A DNA stretch of 64,000 nucleotides from Staphylococcus sp. Marseille-Q5304. GTDB lineage: Bacteria > Bacillota > Bacilli > Staphylococcales > Staphylococcaceae. The notes under the pieces were generated by a model. The model saw nothing but the letters and a program-made list of their open reading frames with translations. It was not told where the DNA came from and made no database searches. Below are positions 9,699 to 18,769 of this stretch, one piece after another (the stretch's first letter is position 1; each line of letters begins with the position of its first letter). A program made the translations under genes and the position numbers. Location of the stretch: contig NZ_CALSFP010000001.1 in NCBI RefSeq assembly GCF_943737015.1, forward strand, positions 124,001 through 188,000, given 5' to 3'.

Positions 9699-10013
9699 AA
9701 AATAAAAAGATAAATAATATATACAGTTTGAGTTCATATAACACTTTATTATGTTAACTCCAATAAACGCCCTCAAACCTGTGATATCAAGCTTTGGGGG
9801 TGCTTTAGATTATACGTTGTTTATACAACTTAAATTGACCTGTTTTCAGGTATTTTCATCTGAATATGTTTTGTTTCTTTATTTAGTTTGAGGTGGTAAA
9901 TATTTTATTCATGCCCTAAGCTTGTGAACATGTATAGTAATTACTTAAACATTTTAATTTTACTTAATGAGGTCGCCGGTTTGTTTCTGTTGGAGTGATT
10001 GACATAAAAAAGT
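9699..10013. other. Intergenic, no gene; one hairpin
   Basis: AT-rich. A plus-strand hairpin at about 9769-9805 (CGCCCTCAAA ... TTTGGGGGTG followed by CTTT) may end the small membrane gene. I see nothing else that can be supported before the dispersed repeat at 10014. Confidence 0.45.
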
Positions 10014-10175
10014 TGGGAGTGGGACAGAAATCGAATTTTCTAATTGAGATTTCGTAGTCCCACTCCGGCAAGGATGACTAGATTTGGAAAAACTTGATAT
10101 AAGCGCTTTTGCAATTCAGTCATCTACTGCCTAATTGACAAAGAAGCTGAAACAACTATTCTTGTTCCAGCTTCA
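10014..10175 (+). repeat. Dispersed intergenic repeat, copy 1 (long form)
   Basis: Head TGGGAGTGGGACAGAAATCG, with GTGGGAC at its start pairing to GTCCCAC about 45 bases on, then a middle block (GGCAAGGATGACTAG ... AAGCGC ... CATCTACTGCC) and a tail hairpin GAAGCTGAAACAA/TTGTTCCAGCTTC. The tail hairpin lies 20 bases after the stop codon of the minus-strand glycosyltransferase and has TTC TTTGT behind it on that strand, so it may also end that gene. Related copies are at 12621, 41499 and 47392. Confidence 0.85.
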
Positions 10176-10194
10176 AGCAGTATTGTTAACGTTA

Positions 10195-12354
10195 TTATTG
10201 TTGTGAATCTTCTACGATAAGTTGGGCAATCTCTTTCGATGATTTGCCTTGTTCTACTGAGCAGAAATCTTCATAAAATTGCTTAATGTTAGATTTATAA
10301 TCTGTTGCAATTTTGTCTATATGTTTCAAGTCTTCAGCTAGTTGATAAGCGTCTTGATAAATAGGACCTGGTAGATCTTTATGATAGTCCAGGTAGAAAC
10401 CTCTTAAATCTTTACCATATTTGTCTAAGTCGTACGCAAAGAAGATTTGTGGGCGTTTTAATACACCGTAATCGAACATTACAGATGAGTAATCAGTGAT
10501 TAAACAATCTGTAACTAAATATAGTTCTGAAATATCATTATAATTTGAGACATCGATTGCAAAATCTTCATAACCACGTAAATCTAACGCGTTTGAAATG
10601 AGGTAATGCATTCTTAATAGGACTACATAGTCGTCTCCTAATTGTTGTTGTAAATTATCCAAATCGATTTTTAAATCAAATAAATACTTACCTTTTTTAA
10701 CAAATTCATCATCACGCCATGTTGGTGCATACATGATTACTTTTTTGTCGGCTGGAAGATTTAAGTTTTCTTTGATTTGTGCAATGTAGTCTTCATCATT
10801 TGCATGGTTAACTAATACATCATTACGCGGATAGCCAATTTCTAAAATTTGTTCAGGTGGCATCCAGAATGCTGTTTCAAAGATTTTTGAAGAATATGCG
10901 TTTGGAGAAACTAAGTAATCCCAACGACTTGTTTCTTCTCTGAAATTACGTTTGTAATTTTCAGTTGTCGTCCCTGGCATACGAATGACTTTCATATCGT
11001 TAGCTAGACGTTTGAGTGGTGTACCGTGCCAAGTTTGAATGTAAACTTGGTTCTCTTTTTTATTTAAATAAAGTGGTAATCTCGCATTTGAGACCCAATA
11101 TTTTGCTTTAGCATAAGCATCATAATATGCTGCAGAACCTTTTTTCACCTTTTTACCTGGACCAGGTAAATGAACTTTACTTGGGTTTTTAAAGACCCAA
11201 ATAAATTCGAAATTTGAATGGTATTTCATCATATATTCATAAATATACTTTGGACTGTCGCTATAGTTTTTACCACCAAATGATTCAAATACAATCGTAT
11301 TTGATTGAACTTTGTCTTTGTTATCAGTTAGTTGATAGCGTGCTCGGTTTTTATTTTTACTACCTAAGACGATGCTCTTAACAAGACGTGCAGTTTTGCG
11401 GAAACGGTTCACTTTAGCTGCTTGTTCTTTCTTATTAAGCATCAACATAAGCGTTTCAAAGATAAATAATGGCTTTTCATTTTTAAATACAATTGGCGCA
11501 ATCTCGCGTGCCATATTTGGTAATATATCAGAATGTGTTTGATAACGTGTAGCTGTCTTTCTTGCTGAAGGCTCAAATGATTGTTTGAACATCGTTGCCA
11601 TTTTTTTCTTAATAAAAGTTTGGTTTTCAGATGGGGCACGTTGGATTGAATCAAAGAAACTGTGTACGTAGTCATCGAATATAATGTTAAAGTCTTGTTG
11701 TGATAATGCTGGATTTAAGAAAGGATCATAAACCTCTCCTCGAATATAGAATGGGAAACGGCTAACACGTACGAATGTTTCTGCGTATTTAATATATTCT
11801 AAAACGAACGACCAGTCGATAAATACTGATAAATCTTCATTAAATTCAATTTGATGACCACGGACAATCGCAGTTTTGAAAATAATATTACTCGCAGAAT
11901 GTTTACGTAAAAATTGATTTGATTTCGTCTTAGTATATAAATAATCTACCTTTACTAAATCTTGGTCAATGTATTGTGGTACATCTAACGTAAATGAATG
12001 GATAGGTGCAATCAATGCATCCATTTGATTTAATTTCTTCATATAATAATTTAAAGCATATGAAGCTAAATAATCATCCGAATCAACAAAAATAAAGTAT
12101 GGTGAAGTCACTTGCTCCATAGCGACATTTCTCGCATGGGCATGACCCATATTTTGTAGTAGGTCGACTTCTTTAACATTGATGTCCCAACCTTTTAATT
12201 GTTCGGTTGCGATAGTTTTCGATTGGTCTGTCGAGCCATCATTAACTAAGATGAGCTCAAAATCTTGATATCTTTGTTGCTTTAAGCTATTAATGCATCT
12301 TTCTATATAATCTTCTGAATTATAATAAGTAACGATTACTGAAATAGAATTCAT
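10195..12354 (-). CDS. GT2 glycosyltransferase fused to CDP-glycerol glycerophosphotransferase (teichoic-acid type)
   Basis: A 719-residue two-domain protein. Residues 1-230 are a GT-A glycosyltransferase family 2 domain (SVIVTYYNSEDYIERCINSL, LVNDGSTD, FVDSDD). Residues from about 350 onward are a TagF/TarF-like glycerophosphotransferase domain, with QTWHGTPLKRL near residue 435, YAPTWRDDEF near residue 547 and ITDYSSVMFDYGVLKRP near residue 640. It should act at the inner membrane face on wall teichoic acid or a related polymer, transferring a sugar and glycerol phosphate. No other tag/tar gene is near. Ribosome site AGAGG 7 bases before ATG. The exact polymer is not predictable. Confidence 0.85.
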   Translation of the reverse strand: MNSISVIVTYYNSEDYIERCINSLKQQRYQDFELILVNDGSTDQSKTIATEQLKGWDINVKEVDLLQNMGHAHARNVAMEQVTSPYFIFVDSDDYLASYALNYYMKKLNQMDALIAPIHSFTLDVPQYIDQDLVKVDYLYTKTKSNQFLRKHSASNIIFKTAIVRGHQIEFNEDLSVFIDWSFVLEYIKYAETFVRVSRFPFYIRGEVYDPFLNPALSQQDFNIIFDDYVHSFFDSIQRAPSENQTFIKKKMATMFKQSFEPSARKTATRYQTHSDILPNMAREIAPIVFKNEKPLFIFETLMLMLNKKEQAAKVNRFRKTARLVKSIVLGSKNKNRARYQLTDNKDKVQSNTIVFESFGGKNYSDSPKYIYEYMMKYHSNFEFIWVFKNPSKVHLPGPGKKVKKGSAAYYDAYAKAKYWVSNARLPLYLNKKENQVYIQTWHGTPLKRLANDMKVIRMPGTTTENYKRNFREETSRWDYLVSPNAYSSKIFETAFWMPPEQILEIGYPRNDVLVNHANDEDYIAQIKENLNLPADKKVIMYAPTWRDDEFVKKGKYLFDLKIDLDNLQQQLGDDYVVLLRMHYLISNALDLRGYEDFAIDVSNYNDISELYLVTDCLITDYSSVMFDYGVLKRPQIFFAYDLDKYGKDLRGFYLDYHKDLPGPIYQDAYQLAEDLKHIDKIATDYKSNIKQFYEDFCSVEQGKSSKEIAQLIVEDSQQ

Positions 12355-12828
12355 TGTATAACCTCTTTTAACTGTTTTATATCATTATGTATCGCATTTC
12401 GTAAGTCTGATACATAAAATGGTTAATTTGTAATAATAAAATTCGACGTAAAAATTGTTCGAATAACTTTAAAGTATATATTATAACATTTTTTTGTATA
12501 AATTATGAAATATTTAGTGTTTATATAAATGGTTTTATATGCATTTTGACCAGAAATTCACATTAATACGTTTCATTATACTACAAAAGCAGTTATAAAT
12601 ACTCGGACATAAGATTGAGATGGGAGTGCGACAGAAATCGAATTTTCTAATAGGGATTTCGTAGTCTCACCTAATTGACAAAGCCTCTAAGTCATCTATT
12701 TTTCTCAGGTTCTTAGTTCAATAAATTTTAAGCAGCTTAAAATATTACTTGTGCAAACAGTTTAGTTGAAATAATTAATTAATTGAGTATAATTTGTTGT
12801 TGTGAGTAATAATAAAGGAGTAATATCA
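12355..12828. other. Intergenic between glycosyltransferase and nitroreductase starts
   Basis: AT-rich divergent promoter region. It contains repeat copy 2 at 12621-12716 and otherwise no gene or clear operator. Confidence 0.5.
12621..12716 (+). repeat. Dispersed intergenic repeat, copy 2 (short form)
   Basis: Shares the head TGGGAGTGCGACAGAAATCG, the ATTTCGTAGTCTCAC arm and the CTAATTGACAAAG segment of copy 1 but lacks the roughly 75-base middle block. The tail hairpin is degenerate here (CTAAG..CTTAG). Confidence 0.8.
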
Positions 12829-13455
12829 ATGATTAACAATAATTTTGAAGATATTTTAATGAATCGTAAATCAGTAAAAGTGTTTGATGAACAAGTCAAA
12901 ATCCCTGAAGAAGAAATGCAAGAAATGATACAAAAGGCAACTAAAGCGCCATCCTCAGTTAATATGCAACCTTGGCGTTTCTTAGTTGTACAGAGTGAAG
13001 AAGGTAAAGACAAATTACGCCCCCTAATTAGATTTAATACACGTCAGAATGATACATCAGCAGCCATGGTTGTTGTATTTGGAGACATGCACAATTATGA
13101 GTTTGGTGAAGAGATTTATAATAACGCGGTCGCACACGGAATGATGCCAGAAGATGTTAAAGAAGAAATGTTAGCTAAAGTGATCCCATATTATAAAAGT
13201 TTATCTAAAGCAGAGATGAATGATATCGTAAAAATTGATAGTAGTTTAGCTGCAATGCAATTTATGCTTGTAGCAAGAGCTTATGGATATGATACAAATC
13301 CAATCGGCGGATTTGAACGCGATCAAATTGCGCAAGCCTTTGATTTAGATGAAGAACGTTACGAACCTGTAATGATTATAGCGATAGGTAAAGAGAAAAA
13401 CCCAGGACATGATTCATATAGACTATCTACTGATCAAGTTACGCGTTTCGTATAA
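12829..13455 (+). CDS. Nitroreductase-family oxidoreductase
   Basis: A 208-residue FMN-dependent nitroreductase-fold protein, normally a cytosolic dimer that reduces quinones or nitro compounds with NAD(P)H. N-terminal FMN motif FEDILMNRKSVKVFDE is the R-S-x-R/K-x-F pattern of the family, followed by KAPSSVNMQPWRF; the C-terminus has GYDTNPIGGFE. The ATG at 12829 sits 8 bases after AAAGGAG; a GTG nine codons earlier lies before that site and is rejected. Physiological substrate unknown. Confidence 0.9.
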   Translation: MINNNFEDILMNRKSVKVFDEQVKIPEEEMQEMIQKATKAPSSVNMQPWRFLVVQSEEGKDKLRPLIRFNTRQNDTSAAMVVVFGDMHNYEFGEEIYNNAVAHGMMPEDVKEEMLAKVIPYYKSLSKAEMNDIVKIDSSLAAMQFMLVARAYGYDTNPIGGFERDQIAQAFDLDEERYEPVMIIAIGKEKNPGHDSYRLSTDQVTRFV

Positions 13456-13550
13456 TCACTTAGAAAATTAATAATGAAGTTAAAAAATTTCGTATTTTCC
13501 TTAAGACATATTATGCATAGTAACTTCGGTAAGAGTCTTTTATAATAAAT

Positions 13551-13588
13551 AAGCCCATCAAAGATTGATAATCTTTGATGGGCTTAAT
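13551..13588. terminator. Bidirectional terminator
   Basis: AAGCCCATCAAAGATT pairs perfectly with AATCTTTGATGGGCTT around GATA, between convergent nitroreductase and nucleoside hydrolase genes. Confidence 0.8.
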
Positions 13589-13662
13589 GCTGAGTAGCTA
13601 TGTCTTAAACTCGGTTATTTTTAAACGTCAAAACCAACAGTTACACAGCATTATTGAATAGG

Positions 13663-14607
13663 TTATTTCACCTTTTTGGCTAGATTTGTAATGTATTCAA
13701 AGAAAGCATCATGTCGGACATTGTGTATCAACGAAATCTCACGTCCTGAGTCATTGTCTATCATCGTACGACCCTGGCTAGGCCCTTCTGCAATAACGGT
13801 AGTATAACATTGCGTTTTGTCGACGAGTTGTGGTTGGCCCACGTATGCCGTAGTCAATACATCCCATAAGAAATATGTCTCGTTTGTTTGGAAATGTGTT
13901 AACGGTGGAACAAGTGCGTAACTGATGCCTAAAAAGTCTACGCCTTCAAATTGTCGTTGGCGTGCCCACATTTGTCTAATGTCCCATGTAAGAGGGACTT
14001 GGTTTGTGCTTTCTAAAGCTACCATATCTATTGTAATATCTGAATCAAATACGCACTTTACTGCTTCTGGATCCCAAAAGGCATTCCATTCAGCTGTACC
14101 ATCGTGCTCTGGCTCTTCAACATTACCTCGTTCAAGAAAAGTGCCGCCCATCCATACTAAACGCTCTATAGATTTAGTGATTTCGGGACGCATGTGTAGT
14201 GCTTTAGCTAAATCTGTAAGCGGACCTGTAAATAATAAAGTAACTGGTTCAGTACTCAACTGTAATTGTTCGATGATATCTTCATATGCTTCTCGCTTTG
14301 TGGGTTGGGCGTTTTGTAATGGTTGTTCATTTAATATAGGTAATGCGTCCATGTAGAACGCATGCATACGCCATTCTTTAGGGAAGGGATTCTTACCACG
14401 TTCTTTTGAAGCGGTCACTTGTAACGGTTTGTGACTAAAACGGTTGATGATTTTTTGAGATGCGCTTACGGCTGGCTCTACATAACAATCTGCACCAATC
14501 ACACTTACACCTAGTAAGTCTACATCATCCATTTGTGAAAGAAGAAATAAAGAAATTAAATCGTCTACACCACCATCGTGATTAAAATATACTTGTTTCA
14601 TATACAT
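13663..14607 (-). CDS. Nucleoside hydrolase (IunH family)
   Basis: Predicted to split ribonucleosides into base and ribose for salvage. The N-terminal calcium site reads NHDGGVDDLISLFLL in place of the more usual DTDPGxDD; such HDGGVDD variants form a recognised branch. Other family features are LLFTGPLTDLA near residue 125, MGGTF near 155, and NAFWDPEA near 178. Length 314. ATG codons at 14607 and 14601 are both possible; AAGGAGG is 4 and 10 bases from them, and the shorter start (MKQVYFNHDGG) looks like the family N-terminus. Divergent from the MHS transporter, which could carry a related metabolite. Confidence 0.85.
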   Translation of the reverse strand: MYMKQVYFNHDGGVDDLISLFLLSQMDDVDLLGVSVIGADCYVEPAVSASQKIINRFSHKPLQVTASKERGKNPFPKEWRMHAFYMDALPILNEQPLQNAQPTKREAYEDIIEQLQLSTEPVTLLFTGPLTDLAKALHMRPEITKSIERLVWMGGTFLERGNVEEPEHDGTAEWNAFWDPEAVKCVFDSDITIDMVALESTNQVPLTWDIRQMWARQRQFEGVDFLGISYALVPPLTHFQTNETYFLWDVLTTAYVGQPQLVDKTQCYTTVIAEGPSQGRTMIDNDSGREISLIHNVRHDAFFEYITNLAKKVK

Positions 14608-14797
14608 GATGCCTCCTTGAACACTAATTCATAGTTATTATAGCAAAAATCTTCATTACTCAATATGTTGTACATTTTAGTGATGGTTATTTTTATAAAT
14701 TATGTTGTTTGCTTAATATATGTCATTGTACGCTTTTGTTTACAAATGACATCTTAGGTTATGCTAATAATAAAAATGATTAGAATGGGGGATATAT

Positions 14798-16189
14798 GTG
14801 AAATTTAATAAGAATAAAGTGCATCACGTCGATCCGAATCAGACTAAAAAAAGTGTGATTGCTACTGGGATAGGCAATGCGATTGAGTGGTTTGATTTTG
14901 GGCTCTATGCACAACTTGCAGTGATACTCAGTGCGAACTTTTTTGGGGATTTACCTGAGGAAATGCAAATCATTTCGACGTTTGCTGTCTTTGCATTTGC
15001 TTTTATTGTTCGACCTATTGGGGGTATTTTCTTTAGCCATTTAGGTGATAAATTGGGAAGAAAGGTAGTATTATCTACCACAATCACTTTAATGGCACTA
15101 TCTACGTTAGTTTTAGGTTTACTACCTACCCAACACCAAATAGGCATTTGGGCGCCCATTTTATTACTATTAGTTAGAATGATTCAATCATTTTCAACTG
15201 GCGGAGAATACGCAGGTGCAATGACTTATATAGCGGAAACTGCTCCGGATAAAACGAGAGGAAAATTAGGTAGCGGTTTAGAAATAGGAACATTAATCGG
15301 AAATATCATGGCCGCTATTTTAGCAGGTTTGATGTACAGCATATTGAGTGATCATCAAATGGAACAATGGGGATGGAGAATTCCATTTATCTTAGCTGCA
15401 CCATTAGGTATTGTTGGTGTGCTTCTAAGATCTAGATTAGATGAAAGTCCCGCCTATGAATCCACGTTAGAAGAAAAGGAAGAATTAGAATACTCCTATA
15501 TTGATATTGCTAAATACTACTGGAAAGATATTATTGTTTGCTTTACAGGTGTTGCATTCTTAAACGTGGCAAATTATATGGTGTTATCGTATATGCCATC
15601 ATTTTTAAACAAAACAATAAATTTAGGTGGTACGGTAGGCTCCATTTTAAGTACAGTAGTCATGGGGGCGATGATACCAGCAGTATTTTTCTTTGGTTGG
15701 TATAGCGACAAGGTAGGGAACAAACGTACAATCATCTTCGGCCTGGCAGGATATAGTTTATTCTCTGTACTTGCGTTCTGGCTTATGTCTATACCAGTGT
15801 TACCTATTGTGATTGTAGGCTTAATCATTATTGCTTTATTTATGTCTACATTTGAAGGTGTTATGCCATCCTTACTGCCAAGCATGTTCCATACGAAAGT
15901 ACGCTTACGAACTTTATCGCTCGTATATAATATTGGCGCAGCGATATTTGGAGGTCTAACGCCGTTTATATTATCAACATTGGTTCAAACAACGGGGCAA
16001 CAAATTGCACCATCTTATTATTTAATGTTGATTAACGTAATTGGACTCATTATATTTTTAACTATGTTTAAGTCAACTTCTAATAAATCATTAAGAGGTT
16101 CCTATCCAAACGTAGAAAGTGAAGAAGAATATAAAGAAGTGATTCAAAATCCTAAAGATGCTTTATGGTGGGATGATGAATCAAAATAA
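14798..16189 (+). CDS. MFS transporter, metabolite:H+ symporter (MHS/ProP-like)
   Basis: A 463-residue 12-helix transporter of the MHS subfamily, which includes ProP, KgtP and citrate carriers. The family signatures are GNAIEWFDFGLYA (residues 28-40), the RPIGGIFFSHLGDKLGRK loop near residue 76 and STGGEYAGAMTYIAE near 132. It starts at GTG 14798 because the overlapping ATG is followed directly by a stop. GGGGG lies about 7 bases upstream. Compatible solutes such as proline or betaine are plausible given ProP similarity, but the substrate is not shown by sequence. Confidence 0.85.
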   Translation: MKFNKNKVHHVDPNQTKKSVIATGIGNAIEWFDFGLYAQLAVILSANFFGDLPEEMQIISTFAVFAFAFIVRPIGGIFFSHLGDKLGRKVVLSTTITLMALSTLVLGLLPTQHQIGIWAPILLLLVRMIQSFSTGGEYAGAMTYIAETAPDKTRGKLGSGLEIGTLIGNIMAAILAGLMYSILSDHQMEQWGWRIPFILAAPLGIVGVLLRSRLDESPAYESTLEEKEELEYSYIDIAKYYWKDIIVCFTGVAFLNVANYMVLSYMPSFLNKTINLGGTVGSILSTVVMGAMIPAVFFFGWYSDKVGNKRTIIFGLAGYSLFSVLAFWLMSIPVLPIVIVGLIIIALFMSTFEGVMPSLLPSMFHTKVRLRTLSLVYNIGAAIFGGLTPFILSTLVQTTGQQIAPSYYLMLINVIGLIIFLTMFKSTSNKSLRGSYPNVESEEEYKEVIQNPKDALWWDDESK

Positions 16190-16634
16190 GATTCGACATC
16201 AGTAAGAGGAAGCGTTTCTTTTTCTAAATAAATATTTTCTTTAGTTCACTAAACGTCACAATTTCTAATAATATATATTTGAGTAACATCATATTTTTAA
16301 TGAAACTTGAGAACTGTGAGGCATAATTAGGATATTTTTAAAAGAATGTGTAAAAAATTATTATAGAGTATTATGTAAATAATTTGTTTTATTTAGTTTA
16401 AAAATAAGATCTAAAAGCTTGATATAACAATGATTTTAGCATTTCAAACTTATAAAAAATGTATTTAACGAAAAATTGTATTTTGTATAATTAAGTAACG
16501 TGTAAAAATAGTCGTTAATCAATGAGAACGATAACGTTGAAACCGATTTATAGCTTAAATTGATTATGCAGAAATTAACGTAATAACGTATGAATATACA
16601 TTAATATTAATAGATTTATAGTTTTTATGCCTCG
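16190..16634. other. AT-rich intergenic region, no gene
   Basis: Over 400 bases without an open reading frame. It holds an imperfect cre-like stretch TGAGAACGATAACG near 16523 (two departures from consensus) and little else I can support. Confidence 0.4.
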
Positions 16635-16662
16635 TTGACTAGAATGTTAATGAGAGTATAAT
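16635..16662 (+). promoter_or_regulatory. Sigma-A promoter of APC permease
   Basis: TTGACT at 16635 and TATAAT at 16657 separated by 16 bases, about 75 bases before the permease start. Confidence 0.7.
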
Positions 16663-16736
16663 AACATGTATACATGAAGTTGTATAATTCATACATATAC
16701 ATTCATGGATATAAAAGACAAATAGTGGGAGTTTTT

Positions 16737-18389
16737 ATGGAAAATCAACAGAAAAATAAAAAAATTAATTTGGCGCAGCTTGTACTTTTAGGATTAGGGT
16801 CATTAATTGGTTCTGGGTGGCTATTTGGTGCCTGGGAAGCCTCATCAATAGCAGGACCCGCTGCTATCATTTCTTGGATTATTGGATTTATCGTTATTGG
16901 TTCTATTGCATATAACTATATTGAAATAGGAACAATGTTTCCCCAATCAGGTGGTATGAGTAACTATGCGCAATATACTCATGGTTCTTTACTTGGATTT
17001 ATAGCTGCATGGGCGAATTGGGTTTCACTTGTAACAATTATTCCAATTGAAGCCGTATCAGCCGTACAGTATATGAGTACTTGGCCGTGGGACTGGGCCA
17101 AATTCATGGGCGGTTTAATGAAAAATGGTTCAATTAGTAATGTTGGTTTAATGGCTGTATTCGTAATAATCATTATCTTTTCATTATTAAATTATTGGTC
17201 AGTTAAACTCTTAACTTCATTTACAAGTTTAATTTCTGTATTCAAGTTAGGTATTCCATTATTAACAATTATTATGTTAATGATATCAGGATTTGACGCA
17301 GGAAATTATGGACATTCAGCAAGTACGTTTATGCCTTATGGTTCTGCACCTATTTTTGCTGCTACAACAGCATCAGGTATTATTTTCTCATTTAATGCAT
17401 TCCAAACAATTATTAATATGGGATCAGAAATTGAGAAACCGGAAAAAAATATTGCACGTGGTATCGCGATTTCACTTACATTAAGTGCAGTGTTGTACAT
17501 TGTTTTACAAAGTACATTTATTACATCAATGCCAAGTGATATGATTCATAGTAAAGGTTGGAGTGGTATTAACTTTAACTCTCCATTCGCAGATATGGCG
17601 ATACTATTAGGTGTAAATTGGCTAGCGATTTTACTTTATATTGAAGCAGTTGTATCACCATTCGGTACAGGTGTTTCATTCGTTGCAGTAACAGGTCGTG
17701 TTTTACGTGCGATGGAAGAAAACGGACATATTCCAAAGTTCCTAGGTAAAATTAACGACAAATACAAAATTCCACGTGTTGCGATTATCTTTAATGCAAT
17801 CGTCAGTATGATCATGGTTTCACTATTTAGAGATTGGGCCACTTTAGCAAGTGTTATTTCGACAGCAACGCTAGTAGCATACTTAACTGGTCCTACTACA
17901 GTCATTTCACTTAGAAAAATGGCTCCTAAAATGATGCGACCATTCCGTGCGAACATGTTGAAATTCATGGCACCATTCTCATTCGTTCTAGCATCATTAG
18001 CGATTTATTGGGCAAAATGGCCTACAACAGCTGAAGTTATCTTTATTATCATTCTAGGTTTACCGATTTATTTCTACTATGAATATAAAATGAATTGGAA
18101 ACATACGAAACAACAAGTGGGTGGAAGTTTATGGATTATATTATATTTAGTCGTCCTTTCCATCATGTCATTTATTGGTAGTAAAGAATTTAACGGTATG
18201 AACTGGATTCATTACCCATATGACTTTATTGTGATTGTTATCGTAGCGATTATATTCTATATTCTAGGTACGACAAGTCACTTTGAAAGTAAATACTTCA
18301 GACGCGCTAAGAAGATCAACAAAGATATGCGCACGAACTTAAGAGAAGAACGTAAAGCAGAAAGATTAAGCGAACAAGAAAATGCATAA
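16737..18389 (+). CDS. APC-family amino acid permease
   Basis: A 550-residue membrane protein with about 12-14 hydrophobic segments, first helix LVLLGLGSLIGSGWLFGAW carrying the GS-IGSGW substrate-binding loop typical of APC transporters, and FSFNAFQTIINMGSEIEKPEKNIARGI near residue 215, the usual E-x-x-x-P-x-K-x-I-P-like loop. The C-terminal tail is strongly charged (about 40 residues). The start is ATG 16737 (MENQQKNKK) after GGGAG; an upstream ATG extends the frame by 21 codons through AT-rich leader and is unlikely. Substrate not predictable, possibly aspartate/glutamate or another amino acid. Confidence 0.85.
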   Translation: MENQQKNKKINLAQLVLLGLGSLIGSGWLFGAWEASSIAGPAAIISWIIGFIVIGSIAYNYIEIGTMFPQSGGMSNYAQYTHGSLLGFIAAWANWVSLVTIIPIEAVSAVQYMSTWPWDWAKFMGGLMKNGSISNVGLMAVFVIIIIFSLLNYWSVKLLTSFTSLISVFKLGIPLLTIIMLMISGFDAGNYGHSASTFMPYGSAPIFAATTASGIIFSFNAFQTIINMGSEIEKPEKNIARGIAISLTLSAVLYIVLQSTFITSMPSDMIHSKGWSGINFNSPFADMAILLGVNWLAILLYIEAVVSPFGTGVSFVAVTGRVLRAMEENGHIPKFLGKINDKYKIPRVAIIFNAIVSMIMVSLFRDWATLASVISTATLVAYLTGPTTVISLRKMAPKMMRPFRANMLKFMAPFSFVLASLAIYWAKWPTTAEVIFIIILGLPIYFYYEYKMNWKHTKQQVGGSLWIILYLVVLSIMSFIGSKEFNGMNWIHYPYDFIVIVIVAIIFYILGTTSHFESKYFRRAKKINKDMRTNLREERKAERLSEQENA

Positions 18390-18430
18390 GTCAGTTTAAA
18401 GATTAAGAACATATGTCCTGTAAAAGAGCC

Positions 18431-18516
18431 TGGGACATAAATCCCAGAAAAATAGCACTCAGATGATTTAATTCAATTCATCTGAGTGCTTCTTTTTTTA
18501 CAATACTTCGTATTGT
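18431..18516 (+). repeat. Second dispersed-type element with terminator
   Basis: Begins TGGGACATAAATCCCA (small palindrome), then a perfect 13-base stem AGCACTCAGATGA/TCATCTGAGTGCT with a T run to about 18499, then another hairpin ACAATACTTCGTATTGT. GGGACATAAATCCC elements of this kind occur between genes in many staphylococci. It ends the permease transcript. Only one copy is in the window. Confidence 0.6.
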
Positions 18517-18769
18517 TGGCTCGCTTTCTTAGGGGGCAGCTTCAGCCTGTAGTCTTCAGCTTGTCCAGTTCCCTCAAGAGTCTCGCCAAAATACTTCACA
18601 TTTATATATAATTTTACGCTAAAATACTTTAAAAAAATAAGGCCTTACGTATAATTTAATAAACGCTTTTTTATATTATTTTAATAAACGGTAAAGAACA
18701 GTGAATTCGATGTTCTAGACGGTTTTTGGTTTTCAAAAATCTTTATATGGATGGTCCGATTGTATAACG
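18517..18769. other. Intergenic, no gene
   Basis: Contains CTTCAGC-rich sequence near 18539-18572 often found beside the preceding element, then AT-rich sequence. No gene or operator seen. Confidence 0.4.

Noticed and set aside
13925..14356. 143-codon plus-strand frame inside the nucleoside hydrolase gene
   Set aside because: It is the antisense of a well-supported gene and has no ribosome site or recognisable motif.
16523..16540. cre site before the APC permease
   Set aside because: TGAGAACGATAACG departs from consensus at two positions, including the final CA.
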